Positions 1 to 6,797 of a stretch of 12,367 nt of DNA are shown piece by piece. Made by a program: the position numbers and the translations under genes. The notes beneath the pieces were generated by a model that saw nothing but the letters and a program-made list of their open reading frames with translations, made no database searches and was not told the origin of the DNA. Source of the stretch: CAVPRW01 sp046727435 [NCBI: bacterium]. GTDB taxonomy: Bacteria > Tectomicrobia > Entotheonellia > J063. Position 1 is the stretch's first letter; each line of letters begins with the position of its first letter. Location: NCBI GenBank assembly GCA_046727435.1, contig JBKPCR010000266.1, forward strand, positions 1 through 12,367, read 5' to 3'.

Positions 1-45
1 ACATCCTTTACACCAGCGCGGAAATAAATCGACTGTATTCCGCAC
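1..45 (-). repeat. Left arm of a perfect 45-bp inverted repeat
   Basis: These 45 bases are the exact reverse complement of 3689-3733. The arm starts at the window edge, so the true repeat may extend further left. Identity stops sharply on the inner side (base 46 here, base 3688 on the right). The two arms enclose the HAF-repeat gene, the broken transposase and a winged-helix gene, so they could be terminal inverted repeats of a mobile unit or two opposed copies of a dispersed repeat. Confidence 0.9.
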
Positions 46-247
46 TGCTGTGTCCGCGAATCCTGTCTACAGATTTGAACGGTTTCATCTGCAAAATGAA
101 GATAACTGTTGTCGTTGAGGATATAGTCGTAGGCTATACCCCCAGTCAGGAGCAATGACGCTTTACCTTATCCGTGCCGTTGGATATATTCGCCCTGCTT
201 CTCCCGCGTATTCTGATCCGACTCTTCTCATCCGAAGGAGGCCAGCC

Positions 248-1258
248 ATGCCCCGCCATCTGCTTCTCGCATTGGTGTCCTTATGCCTAGTGTTCAGGGC
301 TCTCGCCGCCGCCCACGAGCCTTCATATACCATCACCCTCTTCAATTTCCCGGGTACGACCTACACCACAGCTTTCGCGATCAACGCCCGCGGCCAGATC
401 ATCGGTTACTATAAGGATGCCAGCTTTCAGGATCACGGCTATCTCTTCGATCACGGCACCTTCACGACCATCGACCCCCCGGGTGCGACGGGGACCTACC
501 CCACGGCCATTAACATCCGCGGTCAGGTCGTCGGCAGCTATCGCGATGCCAGCTTCCAGACCCATGGCTTTCTCTTTGACCGCGGTACCTTCACGCCCCT
601 CGATCCTCCAGGCGGCCGCCTCTTGGCCGTGAGCGACATCAACGCCCGCGGTCAGATCATTGGCCACTACGCGACTGGAACCGGCTTCCCTCCCCAGGAA
701 CACGGCTTTCTCTTCGACAAGGGCACCTTCTCCACCCTTGATGTCCCAGGTGCGACCTCCACCATCGCCTCGGGGATCAACAACCGCGGCCAGATCGTCG
801 GCCGCCTCACGACTGGGACCAGTTTTCCTCCCCAGGAACACGGCTTTCTCTTCGACAAGGGCACCTTCACCACCCTTGATGTCCCGGATGCGACCTCCAC
901 CGTCGCCACGGAGATCAACGACCGCGGCCAGATCGTGGGCACCTACATGGATGTGAACCACCAGACGCATGGTTTTCTTTTCGATCACGGCACCTTCACG
1001 CCCATCGATCCTCCAGGCGGCCCCGTCTTCGCCGTGACAGGGATCAATCTTCGTAGCCAGATTGTGGGCTATTACCGGGATACCAGTGTCGGCAACAAGC
1101 TTCGCGGCTTTCTCTTCGATGCGGGACACTTCACTGTCATCGATGTCTCCGAAGCCGGCTTCCTCGAACCGCAGGCGATCAACATCTGGGGCCAGATCGT
1201 GGGCGTGACAGGCATTACGCAAATTGTCGGCTTTCTCGCCACCCCAACGAAACCCTGA
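248..1258 (+). CDS. Secreted HAF-repeat protein, probable seven-bladed beta-propeller
   Basis: The start at 248 is chosen because AAGGAGG lies six bases upstream (235-241) and the product then opens with a signal peptide (residues 1-22, MPRHLLLALVSLCLVFRALA, cleavage near AAA-HE). An upstream in-frame ATG at 155 would bury this signal. The mature part consists of seven repeats of about 40-46 residues, each carrying a GFLFDxGTFTxxDxPG segment and an INxRGQIVGxY segment. This is the signature of the extracellular HAF repeat family (named after a conserved His-Ala-Phe). Seven units plus a closing strand (QIVGFLATP) suggest a seven-bladed propeller, which is inference. No enzyme residues are recognisable; the role is unknown, probably at the cell surface or outside the cell. 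Blades four and five share 42 identical bases, indicating recent duplication. It ends in TGA and seems intact. Confidence 0.88.
   Translation: MPRHLLLALVSLCLVFRALAAAHEPSYTITLFNFPGTTYTTAFAINARGQIIGYYKDASFQDHGYLFDHGTFTTIDPPGATGTYPTAINIRGQVVGSYRDASFQTHGFLFDRGTFTPLDPPGGRLLAVSDINARGQIIGHYATGTGFPPQEHGFLFDKGTFSTLDVPGATSTIASGINNRGQIVGRLTTGTSFPPQEHGFLFDKGTFTTLDVPDATSTVATEINDRGQIVGTYMDVNHQTHGFLFDHGTFTPIDPPGGPVFAVTGINLRSQIVGYYRDTSVGNKLRGFLFDAGHFTVIDVSEAGFLEPQAINIWGQIVGVTGITQIVGFLATPTKP
689..868 (+). repeat. 42-bp perfect direct repeat within HAF blades
   Basis: Bases 689-730 recur exactly at 827-868, an offset of 138 bases (46 codons), so the copies are in frame. They encode the PPQEHGFLFDKGTF segment. 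Flanking bases are also similar (gactggaacc against gactgggacc), so a whole blade was copied recently. Confidence 0.85.
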
Positions 1259-1351
1259 TACGGGTTGCCGCTCGCCGGCGCAGCGCCTGAGGTCAAGAGG
1301 TCAAGGCCATGTTGATTTGTCGGCCCCGTAGTCGATGAGTCCCTCCAAGTG

Positions 1352-1371
1352 CTTTGTAGAATAAACTGTTC
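1352..1371 (+). repeat. Possible left end of the insertion sequence
   Basis: CTTTGTAGAATAAACTGTTC resembles the reverse complement of 3301-3320 (CTTCGCTACAATAACCGCTC), about 15 of 20 matches with one small gap. The pair lies just outside the transposase gene on both sides, as imperfect terminal inverted repeats should. No clear target duplication was found. This is a tentative boundary. Confidence 0.35.
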
Positions 1372-1421
1372 ACATCCGTGGAGACGATTCGCGGATACAC
1401 CGATTCCGCACCGGAGTTCCT

Positions 1422-3167
1422 CTACGCCGTGTGAACGAGTTCGAAGAGCCACAATTGCTCAGCGGGAAAAGGTAATCGGGCCTGACGCATGCGTGGTTTG
1501 GGGCGATAGAGCACCAAGGATTCTTGAGCATTCAACGGGATCAGAGACCCCTGAGGTGAGGCAAACGGTGTGGCGTAAAACACCCCGTCTCGGACCTCTT
1601 TGACGTGACGGTCTTGCCAATCATAGCGACAGTGATACTCCGCCAAGACCACGTTTTCAAACATCGCGCGCACCTGCTCGCCATAGACCCACAGTAACAC
1701 CTGTGTCTTGGGCAATCCCGCCTCCACATAGAAGTGATAACTATGCAAGGTCACGCAGCCATAGCGGGTTGTTGTGCGAGGAAAGAGCGCTCGCGAAAAC
1801 TTTTGCGCCAGCCCGTTTGGGCTCAAGGTGCGGCCCTTGGCCTCGGCAAGAACCGCGATCGGAATGGGTGGGTCAAACCCCTCGTTGAGGAGGCCCTGAT
1901 GCGCCGTGGTGTTGTAGAGCTGGATGAACGCCTGGTGGGCCTGTTCCAACTCGGCCGGTGTGTTGCTCAGCGAAAACTGGTAGTCGTACAAGCGTCGCTG
2001 AATGTTGAAATGCGTCTCCATCAAATTCATGTAACTTTCGCCTTGGGTACTGATAATGGTCTGGTGGTCAATCTCCAGGCGCGTACAGACCGCTTCGAAC
2101 TCATTGGAGATATAGGCTCCGCCACTATCGGAAATCAAGGTGTGGGGAGCCCCGTAGCGGAGGCAGGCGGTATACAGCACCATAAGCGCCGCCCAGCTCG
2201 CTTCCGACGGGGCCATGGCGCCAGCTAACAGCGTGCGGGAGTAGCCGTCGAGTATGATGATGCTCCACCATTTGACGCCGTCCAAGGCGAAATCCATCAT
2301 GCGGCCATCGATAAACCAGTATTGGTGCGCAGACGTAGCTTTGTAGGGGTGGGGTCCAGGTGGCTTCTTCGCCTGTTTGGCAGGTACATGTGGGATGTCG
2401 TCATACACGTGCTTGTTAAGAGCCATCACCCGGCCCACCGTGCGGACGGAAATCGTATCGTTGGCCAGCAGGCTCCACAGGCGAAACTCCCCGGCATCAG
2501 GATGTCGCTTTTGCAGGTGATAGATGTCGATCATCAGCGATAACTAGACCTTACGGGGCGTTGTGTGAGGCGCTCGACTCTGGTCCTCGAGCCCGGCAAA
2601 GTGCTCGGCTTCAAACCGACGAATCCACAGATCGACTGTGGGACGCGACACCTTCATAAAGTGACTGATACTCCTCTTCGTCCAGCCTTGATAGTAGAGT
2701 TTGACGACCTGGAGGCGAGCCTGATAGCGGTCGGCATGGCGGTGATAGGCGCCAACGGACGACTCGCCTTGCACCGGCATGCGTTATTGCTGCCAAAGCC
2801 GTTTGACCGTTTTGTCGTCAATGCGATAGTGCACCTTGTACCAAATAATCCGGGCCAATTCGCGATACCCAAATCCATCGTAGAGGGCTTTGAGTCGAGC
2901 CAGTTCCTCCACCACGGGTTCGGGGACCGGCTTGCCCCGGCTTGGCCTGATGAGCTCCATGTGCTCGGGAAAGAGTCCAAGAGTGCCCTGTTGCCGAAAG
3001 CGGCGGGCAAGGTGGCGCACCGTTTCGGGATGGGTGTGCGTTTCCTTGGCTCTCTGCGCCGCCGTGCGATTTTCCATGAGGACCACTGGCCGAATCAGCT
3101 CATAGCGCCACTGGACATGATCGACAAAGCGCAGTTGGAGTTGGTCAAAATAGGGCATGGCGTCCAT
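1422..3167 (-). pseudogene. DDE-type transposase/integrase with two HTH domains, broken by two in-frame stops
   Basis: One continuous minus-strand frame encodes a recombinase of the rve/integrase fold but carries a TAA at 2784-2786 (after RLWQQ) and a TAG at 2544-2546 (after TPRKV). No frameshift is visible across about 580 codons. In order it holds a first helix-turn-helix (NRTAAQRAKE...TVRHLARRF), a linker with FGYRELARI, a second helix-turn-helix (QGWTKRSISHFMKVSRPTVD, about 2600-2730) and a catalytic domain. The catalytic acids are visible as FIDGR (Asp codon 2307-2309), LISDSGG (Asp 2127-2129) and NLMETHF (Glu 2016-2018), a D-D-36-E spacing. The start at 3167 is the first ATG of the conserved part with AGGGGAG upstream; the frame stays open to 3338, which lies outside the proposed element. 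As it stands only a 370-residue catalytic piece without DNA-binding domains could be made, so the element is probably not autonomous. Confidence 0.82.
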
Positions 3168-3300
3168 CAGCGCTGTGCTCCCCTGTTTCAAACCATAGTA
3201 GGCTGCTCCCAAAGCGGTGAGAGGGTGAGGGTCTCGCCCCGTATATCTCCTCAAGTCGCTTCGAGGTCCGGGGGAGTCCTGACGTGTGGGGGGAAACCGA

Positions 3301-3320
3301 GAGCGGTTATTGTAGCGAAG
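3301..3320 (-). repeat. Possible right end of the insertion sequence
   Basis: Partner of the imperfect inverted repeat at 1352-1371. If correct, the element spans about 1352-3320 (1.97 kb) and ends five bases before the ribosome-binding site of the winged-helix gene at 3337. Confidence 0.35.
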
Positions 3321-3336
3321 TGTGGGGAGGGACACC

Positions 3337-3585
3337 ATGGCGAGGCAGCGGGTATCGCGACTGCAAAAGCATATCCTGAGGTTATTGATGGCGGAACATC
3401 ACCGCACCCGTGGTGGGACTTCTATGGGACATCTCAAACTGGTTAAGGCTCTGGCAGGTGATAAGAGCAATATCAGCCACAGCCTCCGCACATTGGAGAC
3501 GAGAGGATGGATCGTCATCGGCCGCACGCCGGGTGGCCGGGCGGAGTATCTCGATCTCACGCCAGAAGGGCTCGAAAAAGCCTGA
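3337..3585 (+). CDS. Small winged-helix DNA-binding protein (MarR-like fold)
   Basis: The product has 82 residues. GGGAGG at 3325-3330 lies six bases before the ATG at 3337, which decides this start over the in-frame GTG at 3322. The sequence reads as helix 1 (SRLQKHILRLLMAEHHRTRG), a helix-turn-helix (HLKLVKALAGDKSNISHSLRTLETRGW) and a beta wing (IVIGRTPGGRAEYLDLTPEG), the plan of MarR-type winged helices without their dimerisation helices. It probably binds DNA as a repressor or activator; its targets are unknown. It sits between the possible right end of the broken insertion sequence and the right arm of the 45-bp inverted repeat. A decayed relative is found at 6220-6390. The AT-rich tail after the stop (3587-3640) contains no convincing terminator. 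Confidence 0.75.
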   Translation: MARQRVSRLQKHILRLLMAEHHRTRGGTSMGHLKLVKALAGDKSNISHSLRTLETRGWIVIGRTPGGRAEYLDLTPEGLEKA

Positions 3586-3688
3586 GAAATTTGCATAAAG
3601 TTGTTATTAAGAAATAATACCCATATAAACAATAGGTTGTAGAGAGGATTTCGCCCCCCTCTGGTAGGTTATTCATGAGGCCACTCCG

Positions 3689-3733
3689 GTGCGGAATACA
3701 GTCGATTTATTTCCGCGCTGGTGTAAAGGATGT
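3689..3733 (+). repeat. Right arm of the perfect 45-bp inverted repeat
   Basis: Exact reverse complement of 1-45. Bases 3698-3730 also match 8324-8356 at 27 of 33 positions in direct orientation. In the frame that reads QSIYFRAGVKD, three of the differences from the third copy are synonymous. Confidence 0.9.
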
Positions 3734-3899
3734 TTTGGCGAGGGTTGTGCCGGGTGACGGTGTGGGTGGCGCATCAGCCCAAGCGGCTCCGGCACGTCGT
3801 CTGCAGAAAATGGATGACGCGCACCTGCTAACCCATGATGCGGCGGGGGTCCTCCTCGCCGCGCGCATCCCCGTCGGCGTGCGTCCCAGGACACGAGGG

Positions 3900-3928
3900 T
3901 TGACAGGCCCGGCCCACCCGCCTACACT
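3900..3928 (+). promoter_or_regulatory. Sigma-70 promoter for the substrate-binding protein gene
   Basis: TTGACA at 3900-3905 and TACACT at 3923-3928 are separated by exactly 17 bases. A GGAGG ribosome-binding site follows at 3972-3976, eight bases before ATG 3985. The -35 box is a perfect consensus and the -10 box differs at two positions. Confidence 0.7.
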
Positions 3929-3984
3929 CGCGCCCAACACCCTTCTGGCTTGTGATCCGGCGATTCGTGCTGGAGGATACGACC

Positions 3985-4968
3985 ATGACGGCCACCGTAT
4001 CGGACTCCTCGTGACCCTCGCCCTCGGCCTTCTCGTGGTGCCGCTCACCGCTGAGGCGCAGCCGCCAACGCACGTGCACCGGATCGGTGCGCTTACTGGT
4101 TATACCCGAGGACAAGACCGAAATGTGGAGGCGTTCCTGGAGGGGATGCGCGCGCTCGGCTATGTCGAAGGCCAGCACCTCGTCCTGGAGTACCGCGGGT
4201 CGGCAGGGCAGCACGAGCGGTTCCCTGCCCTCGCGGCCGAGTTGGTCCGTCTCCCGGTGGACGTCCTGCTGGTCGGGCCGACGCCCGCGGCGCTGGCCGC
4301 CAAGGACGCGACCACGACGATCCCCATTGTGATGGCCGGCGTGGGCGATCCGGTGGGGAGCGGCCTCGTCGCCAGCCTCGCCCGGCCCGGGGGCAATGTC
4401 ACCGGAGTGTCCGTCCTGCAGACCGAAGTCGTCGGGAAACAGCTGGAGTTCCTCAAGGCAGTGCTCCCCACCGTCGCCCGCGTGGCCGTCCTCCGGAATC
4501 CCGCCAATGCAGGCCACGCCCTCGTGGTGCGGGAGGCGGACGTGGCGGCCCAGCGGTTGGGCGTCCAGCTGCACCTCGGAGGCGCGCGGTCCCGACGCGT
4601 TTGACCGCGCCTTCGCGGCGATGACCAGTGCACACGCGGGTGCGCTCCTCGTCTTGGGGGACCCCATGTTCCGTCAGCACCGCAGCCGGCTCGCCGGGCT
4701 CGCGGCCACGAGCCACCTGCCGACCGTGCACAACGACCGGGCGTATGTGGAGGCCGGCGGCCTCCTCTGCTATGGGCCGAACCATCCTGACCAGCACCGG
4801 CGGGCGGCCATCTATGTGGACAAGATCCTCAAGGGGGCCAAGCCCGCCGACTTGCCCATGGAGCAGCCCATGACGTTCGAGCTGGTCATCAACCTGAAGA
4901 CCGCTGAAGCCCTTGGTCTGACGATCCCGCCAACGCTCCTCTTCCAGGCGACCGAGATCATCCGGTAA
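3985..4968 (+). pseudogene. ABC transporter substrate-binding protein (TrpX-like family), frameshifted twice
   Basis: The translation matches the ABC_sub_bind family (Pfam PF04392): a secretion signal (LLVTLALGLLVVPLTAEAQ), HRIGALTGYTR, FLEGMRALGYVEGQHLVLEYR, VDVLLVGPTPAALAAKDATTTIPIVMA, DPVGSGLVASLARPGGNVTG, then FDRAFAAMTSAHAGALLVLGD, LPTVHNDRAYVEAGGLLCYGP, AAIYVDKILKGAKPADLPMEQ and FELVINLKTAEALGLTIPPTL. In the family these are periplasmic binding proteins of ABC importers; the ligand here is unknown. The ATG at 3985 has a fine ribosome-binding site but its own frame stops after nine codons. The signal peptide lies in another frame, so about one base is missing near 3990. A second shift near 4578-4586 moves the frame by one base just before EARGPDAF; otherwise it would stop at 4602-4604. 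Full extent (about 328 codons) is normal for the family. No permease or ATPase gene is adjacent. Confidence 0.85.
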
Positions 4969-5228
4969 GCCGCGAGGCCTGATGCCGCCATGGCGAGCGG
5001 GGTGACCTCTCCGGCGGCGAATCCTGCGCAGCCCTGATCAGCATCGGCAACAATTCCCGGACCACACCGCCGCCGGCGTGGGGTGTCGGTTTCTGTCCAC
5101 TCGTAACTATCGAGAACCACAGGGGTCAGTCGCCCAGCTTCCCATAACGCCGAATTGTCAACTTGTTCTCCCTCCCCATCGCTCCATTTTTCCCTTGTTT
5201 TTCCGTGCTATAGCTCTCCCCCATCGGC
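4969..5228. other. Intergenic stretch with no gene seen
   Basis: No reading frame here has family-like sequence or a good ribosome-binding site. The first part is GC-rich, and composition turns more AT-rich towards 5150-5230, ahead of the ribbon-helix-helix gene. I see no clear terminator for the substrate-binding protein gene. Confidence 0.4.
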
Positions 5229-5245
5229 TATACTGTTATACAGTA
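5229..5245 (+). promoter_or_regulatory. Palindromic operator overlapping a -10 box
   Basis: TACTGT-TAT-ACAGTA (5231-5245) is a perfect inverted repeat with six-base arms. It overlaps TATACT (5229-5234), a near-consensus -10 hexamer. It lies 40 bases before the ribbon-helix-helix gene, whose protein family usually autoregulates by binding such short palindromes. The -35 box is not obvious. Confidence 0.55.
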
Positions 5246-5284
5246 ATAGACAGAATCAGACACCACGGTGTCAGGAGGATGGGT

Positions 5285-5497
5285 ATGACCAAGACGAAAT
5301 CCCGCCGACGCCCCGCCAAACAATTGACGTTCGTGCGCCTGCCGTCGGAGGTGGTTGAGGCGCTCGACCGCCGTGTGGTGCGGCAGCAAGCGGCCCAGCC
5401 ATGGGCGACCGTGACCCGGTCCGATGTCATTCGACAGTTGTTGTATCAGGCCCTGGGCGATGAGGTGCAGGCGCCCAGGCACGAGTCGGAAGAGTAG
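5285..5497 (+). CDS. Ribbon-helix-helix (CopG/Arc-type) DNA-binding protein
   Basis: The product has 70 residues. The ATG at 5285 is preferred because AGGAGG (5273-5278) ends six bases before it; the ATG at 5279 directly abuts that site. After a basic N-terminal tail (TKTKSRRRPAK) comes a beta strand (QLTFVRLP), helix A (SEVVEALDRRVVRQQ) and, after a loop, helix B (TRSDVIRQLLYQALGD), the strand-helix-helix order of the MetJ/Arc/CopG family. An acidic tail ends it. Such proteins bind DNA as dimers through the strand. The palindrome at 5231-5245 is the likely operator, so negative autoregulation is inferred. No recognisable toxin or replication gene follows, so an antitoxin role is possible but unsupported. 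The gene appears intact and ends in TAG. Confidence 0.8.
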   Translation: MTKTKSRRRPAKQLTFVRLPSEVVEALDRRVVRQQAAQPWATVTRSDVIRQLLYQALGDEVQAPRHESEE

Positions 5498-5504
5498 GAC
5501 GCCG

Positions 5505-5651
5505 ATGCCGTGGTCACGAGTCACTCCACGGTCTCCGCCTGATGCCCCATGGTGGCGTGCGGCTCGGGGCGGTGCTGTCGGGGGCCCCGTGGCGGCCTGC
5601 CCGTGGACGGTCGCGCAGGTGCTGGCGGCGGACTTCTGGCCGGCGGCGTGA
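5505..5651 (+). CDS. Possible 48-residue small protein (uncertain)
   Basis: An ATG seven bases after the ribbon-helix-helix stop opens a frame of 48 codons ending in PWTVAQVLAADFWPAA. Only a weak AGGA precedes it, so translational coupling would be needed. The N-terminal half is rich in Pro, Arg and Gly, as expected from random GC-rich DNA, while the end looks more protein-like. It could be a real small gene, a remnant or chance. Confidence 0.22.
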   Translation: MPWSRVTPRSPPDAPWWRAARGGAVGGPVAACPWTVAQVLAADFWPAA

Positions 5652-5707
5652 TTCGTGTCATAGAACAGACGTCGATCTATGACAGATTGCAATAAAGGAG
5701 AATACCG

Positions 5708-5971
5708 ATGCATACGAATCAATGCACGTTAGATGGACTGACGCAGTTGAGCATATGTGTCGATGCCCTGGTCAACCGATGCCATGCGGGGCAGACCCCC
5801 ACGGCAGCCGAGTTGGACGAACTCATGGCGTGGAATCGATTGCTGAAGTGGCATATTCGCCGGCAACAGCAAGATCCTAGCGGTTATTCCAGTGATACCT
5901 ATCAGTATAATCAGCAGACCACAAATCTCGATCGGGTCCGCAAGAGCGGCTTTGTCTCCTCCGTCCTATGA
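5708..5971 (+). CDS. Hypothetical small protein, 87 residues
   Basis: AAGGAG at 5695-5700 lies seven bases before this ATG, a strong initiation signal. The product is polar. It has a helix-like first half (TQLSICVDALVNRC, then TAAELDELMAWNRLLKWHIRRQQQ) and a Tyr/Gln/Asn-rich tail (GYSSDTYQYNQQTTN) that is probably disordered. It has two cysteines in the first 25 residues and no signal peptide or membrane segment. Its codon use is less GC-biased than its neighbours in the tail. I do not recognise the family. It shares orientation with the surrounding small genes and may be co-transcribed with the ribbon-helix-helix gene upstream. Confidence 0.6.
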   Translation: MHTNQCTLDGLTQLSICVDALVNRCHAGQTPTAAELDELMAWNRLLKWHIRRQQQDPSGYSSDTYQYNQQTTNLDRVRKSGFVSSVL

Positions 5972-5997
5972 GACCGAGGGAGAGGAAAGGCATATCC

Positions 5998-6188
5998 ATG
6001 GCGCGTGAACGCCACCCCGAGGATCCAACGCTGTTGGTCTGGATCACTGGGATGCCCTTCGTGACGCATGCGACCCGCAGCGCCAGGAGATGACCTTGTG
6101 TCAGATTCGCCATTTCGGGGAGCAGCAGCGCCAGGGCGAGTGGCACGAGCTCACGTGTCCCCAGTGCCGTATGACGAAGGCCACCTAA
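5998..6188 (+). pseudogene. Small Cys-containing protein split by a frameshift, or two ATGA-coupled mini-genes
   Basis: ATG 5998 (GAGGAAAGG upstream) opens MARERHPEDPTLLV and stops at 6091-6093. A second frame overlaps it: upstream of its ATG at 6090 it already reads LDHWDALRDACDPQRQE and continues as MTLCQIRHFGEQQRQGEW, then HELTCPQCRMTKAT to the TAA at 6186-6188. Joining the frames near 6040 (LLV then LDHW) would give one protein of about 63 residues with a terminal CPQC knuckle and two more cysteines, possibly a small zinc ribbon. Alternatively the ATGA at 6090-6093 couples a 31-residue and a 32-residue peptide. I favour the single broken gene because the second frame looks like protein before its ATG. 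Function unknown. Confidence 0.45.
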
Positions 6189-6219
6189 GCCCGCAGACGT
6201 TAGCTTCGAAGGGATGACC

Positions 6220-6390
6220 ATGGCCCCTGCACGCCTGTCCCGGCTGCAACACCGCATCCTGGCTTGGCTGGTGGCCGAAGACCAGCGGACGCGCGGCACC
6301 ATGGCCGCCGATCATCAGGCCCTGGTGCGGGACGCTGGGACACCATCATCAGGCCACCGGCGGGCAGCAGGGGTACACACGGAGGGGTGG
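6220..6390 (+). pseudogene. Decayed winged-helix remnant reading into the lipoprotein gene
   Basis: From ATG 6220 (AAGGG seven bases upstream) the frame reads ARLSRLQHRILAWLVAEDQRTRG, clearly related to RVSRLQKHILRLLMAEHHRTRG of the winged-helix gene at 3337. Similarity then fades but can be followed in frame to GHRRAAGVHTEGWM against SHSLRTLETRGWI. The recognition helix is not conserved and the wing is absent. The frame has no stop and continues into the lipoprotein, so a 170-residue fusion is formally possible. The strong ribosome-binding site and signal sequence at 6391 argue that the two are separate. Either a truncated regulator or an unusual fusion. Confidence 0.5.
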
Positions 6391-6732
6391 ATGGCGCGCA
6401 AGCCGTGGTGGGTTGGCCTCCTAGGCACACTGGCCTTGATCGTGATCGCCTCGGGGTGCGGACCACCGCGCCCCTGGGGCGAGGAATATCCAGGCCCCTG
6501 GCAGGATGATTCCTCGACGGAGGATTTCAGGGCTATCGTCAAGGCGCTCAGCGTGAATGACGTCCGCGGCTGCGGCGAATTCCACTACCGCCCCAGTGCC
6601 CACCACAGCCATGAGTATCTCGTCTATTGCACCCGCGATGGCAAGGTCTGGCGGGCCTATCAGGTCTGGCCACGCATCACCCAGGTGACCGGTCCACAGC
6701 CGCCTGCCGTGGGGGTTCCCCCACCATATTAG
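6391..6732 (+). CDS. Predicted lipoprotein, unknown function
   Basis: The product has 113 residues. GGAGG (6381-6385) lies five bases before ATG 6391. The N-terminus has a charged start (MARKPWW), a hydrophobic stretch (VGLLGTLALIVIA) and a lipobox-like ASGC with Cys23, so export and lipid anchoring are likely. The mature part is acidic and then aromatic-rich (DSSTEDFRAIVKALSVNDVRG, HYRPSAHHSHEYLVYCTRDG, KVWRAYQVWPR), ending in a proline-rich tail. Two more cysteines (in RGCGEF and VYCTRD) could form a disulfide. The HxYLVYCTRDGKVWRAYQV pattern resembles small periplasmic beta-sheet proteins, but I do not recognise a family. It ends in TAG; the next gene starts 65 bases later. Confidence 0.7.
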   Translation: MARKPWWVGLLGTLALIVIASGCGPPRPWGEEYPGPWQDDSSTEDFRAIVKALSVNDVRGCGEFHYRPSAHHSHEYLVYCTRDGKVWRAYQVWPRITQVTGPQPPAVGVPPPY

Positions 6733-6797
6733 CTCTAAACGCGGGGCTTATGCGGGCGTCCAGTCTGACGGGAAGTCGTGAATAAGGATACATGCTC

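Noticed and set aside
323-1222. Long minus-strand open frame opposite the HAF gene
   Set aside because: It is the antisense of a repetitive GC-rich gene; its product is a low-complexity Asp/Gly/Glu/Val repeat with no ribosome-binding site, whereas the plus-strand gene has a signal peptide and family repeats.
2565-3446. 293-codon plus-strand open frame
   Set aside because: It lies antisense to the transposase, shows no domain, and runs over the regulator start region; the minus strand carries clear HTH and DDE sequence.
3675-3984. N-terminal extension of the substrate-binding frame starting inside the inverted repeat
   Set aside because: The open frame to 3675 reads across a promoter and ribosome-binding site and is not protein-like apart from the repeat-encoded FRAGVK segment; the real start signals are at 3972-3987.
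3828-4667. 279-codon minus-strand open frame
   Set aside because: Antisense to the substrate-binding protein gene, whose family motifs are clear on the plus strand.
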